Assembly (NCBI GenBank): GCA_910579725.1
Contig: CAJTUD010000034.1
Coordinates: forward strand, 1-28,276
Length of the DNA stretch: 28,276 nucleotides
Reading direction: 5' to 3'
Source of the DNA: an uncultured Oscillospiraceae bacterium
GTDB lineage: Bacteria; Bacillota; Clostridia; Oscillospirales; Oscillospiraceae
Shown one piece after another: positions 24,039 to 28,276 of this stretch; the first letter of the stretch is position 1, and every line of letters begins with the position of its first letter. Under the pieces are notes generated by a model, which ran no database searches, had not been told where the DNA came from, and saw only the letters and a list, made by a program, of their open reading frames with translations. A program made the position numbers and the translations under genes.

Positions 24039-25829
24039 CTAGGCTCTCCGTCTCCGGAACAGCCCCGCAAAAATCAGTCCCGCCGCCAGAATGGCTCCGG
24101 AAGCCGCCAGAGCGGCCAGTCCGTCCCGCCCGTTTTCATCCGGAAGGGGGGATTGCCAATTTTCCATGTCCTGTGGGGAAAAGCTGCCCGCCTGTCCTCT
24201 GCCGTCCTGGGGCTGCCAGTCTCCGGCGTCGGAATCCATCTCCGGAGCAAAGACGGGAAGGCCGTTTTCGCCTGCGTTTTCCGGCCGCTCTCCGTCCATT
24301 CCGGGGAACGTTCCGCCGCCCCGTCCGCCGGCGTCCATGTTCCCCATATCGGACAGATTCAGACCGGATGTGTCGATGAGGGCGGAGCCGTCCTCCTGCT
24401 GGCCCTGGGTGGTGGAGGGAATGCTGCCGTCCAGCTGTCCGCGGACGCTTTGGGCGCGGAGCTCACAGAACGTATTGAGCACCGCTGCGCCGGTCTCAAA
24501 TTCTTCATAGGTGCAGAAGCTGGTGGGATCGTTCTCCACATACGGGGCGATCATTGCCGCCGTGGTCTCTATCAGCTCCCGGCAGGCGCCGCTCTCCAGA
24601 TAATCGGAGATAAACGCATCGTAGTACTGATGATACAGCTGCGTATATTCTTCGCTGCTGAAAATCCAGGCCAGCATGGGCCGGTCCGAAAGATTTCCTC
24701 CGGAAACGGGGGTGTCGATGGGCTCGTTGACCGTACCGGAAGCGTCCTGGGACTGAAAGCCCCCAAAGGCCAGATTATAGTCCCAGGGAATCATGGACAT
24801 GATGCCGTCCTCTTCATAGAGGTAGTAGTTGTGTACCATGCTGCCGGTATAGCTGTCGCCGTTGCAGACAAAGCCATGGACCACAAAGTAACGGATAACC
24901 TGTTCCACGTCCACCACGCCGGTCATGTCCCCGCCGCCGCCAAGGGCCTTCAGGGAGGCGATCAGCCGTTTCTGGCCGGCGTCGGTAACGTCTGTTTTGG
25001 CGCTGTCAAAGATGTTTGCGTAGCTGTCCGGGTCATCGTCGATATATTGCAGCTTCACGTCGCTGCTGCCCATACCGCCCCTGCCTCCGAAGGCGCCGCC
25101 CTCCGGCCGCCCCTCTCTCTGCCCGCCGCTTTCCGGAGCCGGCGGGGACGCTGCGCCTTCTGCCAGCGCCTGAAAGTCAAATCCGCCTCCGTTCCCCCGG
25201 CCGCCGCCGAAGCTCATACTGTCTGGCTTGTAAAGGTTTCCGTGGCCGCTGCCATAGTTCCGCCGCAGAAAAGCGTCTTCCACCCCTTCCACTGCCAGAT
25301 AGAGGCCCCAGAGCTCCCCGTTCACAGACACGGACACGTAGCTGCACAGCGGCGAGGCCGCCCCGAATTTCCCCATCAGCTGATAAACCAGGAAATCCTT
25401 CATGCAGGTGTTGTCCTGAATCAGATTGTTCAGACACAGCTTGTCCAGACCGTAGTAGGTGCTGGCTCCGTCGTAGTGGTCAAACTCCACCTTGAAACTG
25501 TAACGGTTGTTGCCATATGCGGCTACGGAGGTGAGGGAGGTGTTTCCTTTGGCGCGGATCGCCGCGTTTCGTTCCGCCTCTCCGTCAATGATCAGGGAGC
25601 AGACCTGATACTCCTCGTTTTCACAGGTCTCCAGAAACTCCTCCCAATCGTCCATGATAATGTCAATGGTATGCACCCGGGATGCGTCAAACAGCCGGGT
25701 TTCATATCCCATAACGGAGGAAGCCTCCTGAAGTCCCAGCGCCTCGCCGGCGGAAAACAGCAGCGTTATAACCAGCGCTGCTGCCAGCGCGGCGGCGCAG
25801 ATTTTTTCGGTATATGGATGAGCCGCCAT
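24039..25829 (-). CDS. CotH kinase family protein, membrane-anchored
   Basis: This 596-aa protein carries a CotH kinase domain, the atypical protein-kinase fold first seen in spore coat CotH. There is an N-terminal membrane segment (about residues 9-31). The domain begins with the substrate-like strand HTIDIIMDDWEEFLE, then RAKGNTSLTS, RYSFKVEFDHYDG, CLNNLIQDNTCMKDFLVYQLM, the GELWGLYLAVEGVEDAFL block, and the active-site region IMSMIPWDYNLAFGGFQ. Two Gly/Arg/Pro-rich low-complexity stretches occur, one inside the kinase domain (about 185-235) and one before a C-terminal membrane helix ending in RRRR. I start at ATG 25829, 4 bases after the upstream stop and with GGGGTGAT before it. CotH proteins often occur with VTC and DUF4956 genes, as here. 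A role outside sporulation is likely. Confidence 0.9.
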   Translation of the reverse strand: MAAHPYTEKICAAALAAALVITLLFSAGEALGLQEASSVMGYETRLFDASRVHTIDIIMDDWEEFLETCENEEYQVCSLIIDGEAERNAAIRAKGNTSLTSVAAYGNNRYSFKVEFDHYDGASTYYGLDKLCLNNLIQDNTCMKDFLVYQLMGKFGAASPLCSYVSVSVNGELWGLYLAVEGVEDAFLRRNYGSGHGNLYKPDSMSFGGGRGNGGGFDFQALAEGAASPPAPESGGQREGRPEGGAFGGRGGMGSSDVKLQYIDDDPDSYANIFDSAKTDVTDAGQKRLIASLKALGGGGDMTGVVDVEQVIRYFVVHGFVCNGDSYTGSMVHNYYLYEEDGIMSMIPWDYNLAFGGFQSQDASGTVNEPIDTPVSGGNLSDRPMLAWIFSSEEYTQLYHQYYDAFISDYLESGACRELIETTAAMIAPYVENDPTSFCTYEEFETGAAVLNTFCELRAQSVRGQLDGSIPSTTQGQQEDGSALIDTSGLNLSDMGNMDAGGRGGGTFPGMDGERPENAGENGLPVFAPEMDSDAGDWQPQDGRGQAGSFSPQDMENWQSPLPDENGRDGLAALAASGAILAAGLIFAGLFRRRRA

Positions 25830-25833
25830 ACTA

Positions 25834-26508
25834 TCACCCCAGATAGTCGCCGTTGTAGCTGACCAGAACGGCGCTGCGCACGCCTTCCATTTCCCCCAGC
25901 GTGTTGACAAAGCCGGTGTCCGCGCCCTTCATGCGGATCTCCAGATTCAGCTCCACTTCGCCGGGCTGGACGGTTTTGCTTTTAAGGACGCAGCGACGGA
26001 CCTGCCTTTCCACAAGGCTGTGGGCGGCCTCCGCGCTGGCTCCGCCGTCGCAGCGGAGCACCAGGATGTAGGGGTCCAGATAGGACTTTTTATTTACAAA
26101 TACCAGCAGGATCACACCGATGCAGACGCTGCCGAATACTGCCAGCGGAATCAGTCCCGCCGCCAGCACAATCCCCGCGGCGATGGACCAGAACAGAAAC
26201 GCGATATCCAGGGGCTCCTTGATGGCGGTGCGGAAGCGGACGATGGACAGCGCGCCGACCATGCCCAGGCTCAGCACAATGTTGCTGGTGACGGCCAGGA
26301 TCACCAGCGTGGTAATCATGGTCAGGGCAACCAGAGTAACGCCGAAGCTGGAGGAGTACATCACGCCGGAAAAGGTCTTCTGGTAGACCAGGAAAATGAA
26401 CATTCCCAGCCCGAAGGCCAGCACCAGCGCCAGAACCATATCCACAAAGGATACGGAGGTGATATTTTCCAGAAAACTGGACTTGAAAATGTCTTGGAAG
26501 GTAAGCAT
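25834..26508 (-). CDS. DUF4956 membrane protein
   Basis: This 224-aa protein has about four membrane helices in the first 140 residues, the conserved SIVRFRTAIKEPLDIAFLFWSIAAGI block, and a soluble C-terminal ferredoxin-like part (about 145-224). This is the DUF4956 family. The function is unknown, but the family is repeatedly linked with VTC-domain and CotH proteins. I start at ATG 26508, where homologues begin (MLTFQDIF) and AAAGGA stands about 10 bases upstream; the longer frame to 26763 runs through the preceding gene. It follows the VTC gene by 152 bases and is coupled to CotH by a 4-base gap. Confidence 0.88.
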   Translation of the reverse strand: MLTFQDIFKSSFLENITSVSFVDMVLALVLAFGLGMFIFLVYQKTFSGVMYSSSFGVTLVALTMITTLVILAVTSNIVLSLGMVGALSIVRFRTAIKEPLDIAFLFWSIAAGIVLAAGLIPLAVFGSVCIGVILLVFVNKKSYLDPYILVLRCDGGASAEAAHSLVERQVRRCVLKSKTVQPGEVELNLEIRMKGADTGFVNTLGEMEGVRSAVLVSYNGDYLG

Positions 26509-26660
26509 AGAAAAATTCCTTTCTTCGGCGGCTCCGGCGGCCGCCTGTTTGATCACGCCGCTCTTCGGGCGGCAGCGCCGCCGTGGGGAAATCCGGGAGC
26601 AGCAGGGCTGCAAGGGCGCGCTGAAGCTCTTTTTGATACTTTTTCTTTGAAGAAAAAGCG
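26509..26660 (-). other. Non-coding spacer with AT-rich hairpin inside the VTC-DUF4956 operon
   Basis: This 152-base gap is long for an operon. On the minus strand it starts with CTTTTTCTTCAAAGAAAAAG, a perfect 9-bp stem with a 2-base loop, directly after the VTC stop, and continues into a GC-rich stretch. I recall very similar sequences scattered between genes of related Clostridia, so it may be another dispersed repeat. That is memory, not a search. Confidence 0.45.
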
Positions 26661-27329
26661 CTATCCATACCGCCGGCAAACGGCGTACTTGGAGAAGGCC
26701 GCCGACCGGCGGCCCTCCAGCTGCACCGCGCAGCGGATGGAATCGGGGAGGTATTCGTCCCATTTCACCTCCAGGATAATGGGCGCTCCCGCCGGTATGG
26801 TAAGGCTCGCCGGATGCAGGAAATCAAGATTGTTCAGTCCGGTGCGGATGTTGTAATCCAGCGTCACCCGGACGTTTCCGGGACCGAAAACATAAGCCTC
26901 CCGGGTATAATCCACGATTACTCTGGGTCTGAGCAGCTCGGAGGCCGTCTTCTGTCTCAATTCCCACACCAGAGCCCGTCCGCTCTCCGCCATCCAGCCG
27001 GTATCTCCGCCCAGAAGGGAGCGGACCTCCGCCTCGGTCACAGCGGCGGACTCCTTGCGGCACAGGCCGTTGATCTTGCTTTTTTTCTCCAGGTGAATCA
27101 GGGAGAGATCGCTGTCATAGTACCGCAGGCGGAACTTTTCCCGCCTGTTGACGCCATCCAGCTTTTCACGCAGAGCCCGGTCTCCGGGCGTTTCAAAATA
27201 GAGGCTCCGAATGCGGTAAATTCCATTTTCCCCATGGGCGTCCGGCCGGGCCGCCGCCCGGAGACGGGCCCGGAGCCCCGGAAGGTCGCCGGGGGAAATC
27301 TCATGCTTCCACTCGCGGCGGAATTCCAT
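26661..27329 (-). CDS. VTC-domain (polyphosphate polymerase-like) protein
   Basis: This 222-aa cytoplasmic protein consists of a VTC domain, the tunnel-shaped triphosphate-tunnel fold of yeast polyphosphate polymerase. The conserved elements in order are REWKHEIS at the N-terminus, YRIRSLYFETPGD, REKFRLRYYD, IHLEKKSKING, RPRVIVDYTREAYVF, VRVTLDYNIRTG and IILEVKWDEYLPDSI, including the Arg/Lys/Glu residues that line the tunnel. The start at 27329 has AAGGAAG upstream, and the much longer frame to 28151 is only a shadow of the divergent regulator. It heads the VTC-DUF4956-CotH operon. Whether bacterial stand-alone VTC domains make polyphosphate or another polymer is not settled. Confidence 0.92.
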   Translation of the reverse strand: MEFRREWKHEISPGDLPGLRARLRAAARPDAHGENGIYRIRSLYFETPGDRALREKLDGVNRREKFRLRYYDSDLSLIHLEKKSKINGLCRKESAAVTEAEVRSLLGGDTGWMAESGRALVWELRQKTASELLRPRVIVDYTREAYVFGPGNVRVTLDYNIRTGLNNLDFLHPASLTIPAGAPIILEVKWDEYLPDSIRCAVQLEGRRSAAFSKYAVCRRYG

Positions 27330-27376
27330 ATTCGCTTCACTTCCTTTCCGTTTTGTGCTTCGGGGGCGGTGAAAAG

Positions 27377-27409
27377 AGTGTACCCCCCGTCGCTGAAATG
27401 ACGCTGAAA
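27377..27409 (-). promoter_or_regulatory. VTC operon promoter with OmpR-type direct repeats
   Basis: On the minus strand the octamer TTTCAGCG occurs twice with an 11-base period (27409-27402 and 27398-27391). It is followed 8 bases later by a -10 box TACACT (27382-27377). No -35 hexamer is present; the second repeat lies where it would be. This matches the promoter architecture of genes activated by OmpR/PhoB-type regulators such as the one encoded divergently at 27498. Confidence 0.6.
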
Positions 27410-27425
27410 AATTTGTAAACAAATT
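27410..27425. promoter_or_regulatory. Palindrome AATTTGT-AA-ACAAATT
   Basis: A perfect 7-bp dyad with a 2-base centre adjoins the direct repeats, in the space shared by the divergent VTC operon and regulator gene. It may be an operator of a further regulator. No protein can be assigned. Confidence 0.4.
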
Positions 27426-27468
27426 GTGCCGCCTTCGGGCGGCGCTGGAAAGAGCGGACGTTTCGTGG

Positions 27469-27474
27469 TATACT
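27469..27474 (+). promoter_or_regulatory. -10 box of the response regulator gene
   Basis: TATACT lies 23 bases before the start codon. Possible -35 boxes (CTGGAA or TGGAAA, 27445-27451) are weak. A TTCG-loop hairpin (27428-27443) lies just upstream of the -35 region. Confidence 0.4.
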
Positions 27475-27497
27475 GTCCGTGAAAGGGCGGTGATTCC

Positions 27498-28169
27498 ATG
27501 AAAATTCTGATTGTGGAGGATGAAAAGCTGCTGGCGGAATCCATCAGGGACCTGCTCGCCGCCCGGGGCTTTCAGGCGGAGGCCGTCCATGACGGAGAAA
27601 CCGGCGCAGCTTATGGCGAACTGGGCGTTTACGACCTTATCATACTGGATGTGATGCTGCCGGGGCTTGACGGCCGTCAGGTAGCCAGACGGCTGCGGGA
27701 AAAGCGCTGCGGCACGCCGGTGCTCATGCTGACTGCCCGGTCCGGCCTGGAGGATCGGATTGAGGGGCTGGACGCCGGGGCGGACTACTACCTGACAAAG
27801 CCGTTTGACGCCAGGGAACTGCTGGCCTGCGTCAACGCCCTGCTCCGGCGTCAGGGCGGACAGGTGGACGAGCTGCGCTGGGGAGACGCGTCGCTGGACC
27901 TGGCCGCCGGGATGCTGGGCTGCGGGGAGAGGCAGGTGCGTCTCTCCGCCAGAGAGTTCGGCGTGATGCGGGAGCTGATGCGCGCCGGGGCGCGTCACGT
28001 GTCTAAGGAGGCGCTGCTGGAAAAGGTCTGGGGTTTTGAGTCCAACGCGGTGGAAAATCACGTGGAAGTCTATGTGGGGTTCCTGCGGAAAAAACTGCGA
28101 AGCATCGGGTCCACGGTTCGGATTGAAGCGGTGCGGCGGCTGGGTTATCATCTGGAGGCGGAGGCATGA
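27498..28169 (+). CDS. OmpR/PhoB-family response regulator
   Basis: This 223-aa regulator has a receiver domain (1-115) with the acidic pair in IVEDEK, phospho-acceptor Asp51 in IILDVMLPG, Thr79 in LMLTAR and Lys101 in YYLTKPF. It is followed by a winged-helix DNA-binding domain (about 125-220), with VRLSAREFGVMRELM and the recognition-helix region ENHVEVYVGFLRKKL, ending RRLGYHLE. The ATG has AAAGGGCGGTGAT upstream. It overlaps the next gene by ATGA. It is divergent from the VTC operon, whose promoter has 11-base-period direct repeats, so it most likely controls that operon and perhaps itself. Confidence 0.94.
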   Translation: MKILIVEDEKLLAESIRDLLAARGFQAEAVHDGETGAAYGELGVYDLIILDVMLPGLDGRQVARRLREKRCGTPVLMLTARSGLEDRIEGLDAGADYYLTKPFDARELLACVNALLRRQGGQVDELRWGDASLDLAAGMLGCGERQVRLSAREFGVMRELMRAGARHVSKEALLEKVWGFESNAVENHVEVYVGFLRKKLRSIGSTVRIEAVRRLGYHLEAEA

Positions 28170-28276
28170 TCCGGCGGCTGAGGATAAAATTTGTGCTGAT
28201 GAACATGGCCTTTGTGACGGCGGTACTGGCAGCGGCGCTGGCCGTGGTGATTCACACCACCCGGACAGGGCTGGCG
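28166..28276 (+). CDS. Sensor histidine kinase, N-terminal fragment (cut by window end)
   Basis: Only the first 37 codons are present: MIRRLRIKFVLMNMAFVTAV and a continuing hydrophobic stretch, i.e. a basic start followed by a first membrane helix. The ATGA overlap with the response regulator makes it the cognate sensor kinase almost certainly, although no kinase motif is yet visible. Confidence 0.75.
   Translation, partial: MIRRLRIKFVLMNMAFVTAVLAAALAVVIHTTRTGLA

Noticed and set aside
23937..25862. 641-codon plus-strand frame opposite the CotH gene
   Set aside because: It starts inside rsmI, crosses a strong hairpin and is opposite a recognisable CotH domain.

Overview
The window looks like a GC-rich (mid-50s percent by eye) genome segment from a Bacillota/Clostridia gut-type bacterium, probably in or near Oscillospiraceae. 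This is inference: it rests on strong AGGAGG-type Shine-Dalgarno sites, a Gram-positive lipoprotein signal, YesM/YesN-type two-component regulation, LplB/LplC-type sugar permeases, a DUF624 (YesL) protein and a CotH/VTC/DUF4956 cluster. No rRNA, tRNA, CRISPR array or transposase gene is seen.

Layout. (1) 143-4717, plus strand: a MATE exporter, an EstA-like esterase and two different SGNH/GDSL hydrolases, ending at a bidirectional terminator. (2) 4767-8851, minus strand: an operon of a type-B carboxylesterase, a P-loop kinase of unknown substrate and a GH13_18 (sucrose-phosphorylase-family) enzyme. A promoter with direct repeats precedes it. (3) 9089-21556, plus strand: a carbohydrate-uptake locus with a large solute-binding lipoprotein, a YesM-type sensor kinase, a YesN-type AraC response regulator, a small membrane-anchored protein, LplB- and LplC-type permeases, a beta-lactamase-fold serine hydrolase, a polysaccharide-deacetylase-fold protein, a YesL-like protein and the transporter ATPase. 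(4) 21824-22786, minus strand: another alpha/beta-hydrolase esterase. (5) 23150-23989: rsmI, an rRNA methyltransferase unrelated to the sugar locus. (6) 24039-27329, minus strand: VTC domain - DUF4956 - CotH kinase operon, divergent from an OmpR-type response regulator and the start of its sensor kinase (cut by the window end).

Parts 1-4 probably form one system for importing and de-esterifying an acylated carbohydrate or glycoside. Six predicted serine esterases/acylhydrolases and one deacetylase-fold protein surround a single ABC importer, while no classical endo-glycanase is present. The only glycoside-active enzyme seen is an intracellular phosphorylase-family GH13. The substrate is unknown.

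The most distinctive non-coding signal is a repeat of about 160 bp, present three times complete (14810-14969, 18573-18733 inverted, 22962-23121) and once as a right end at 1-32. It has roughly 30-bp terminal inverted repeats bounded by TATA, folds back along its whole length, and shows concerted changes in both arms of one copy. It behaves like a MITE or structured foldback element. Two copies supply the stop codon of the upstream gene, and one begins at the -10 box of rsmI. Other signals are a perfect 37-bp terminator duplication (21534 and 21732), overlapping hairpins in the yesMN leader, and OmpR-type direct repeats in the -35 position of the VTC operon.
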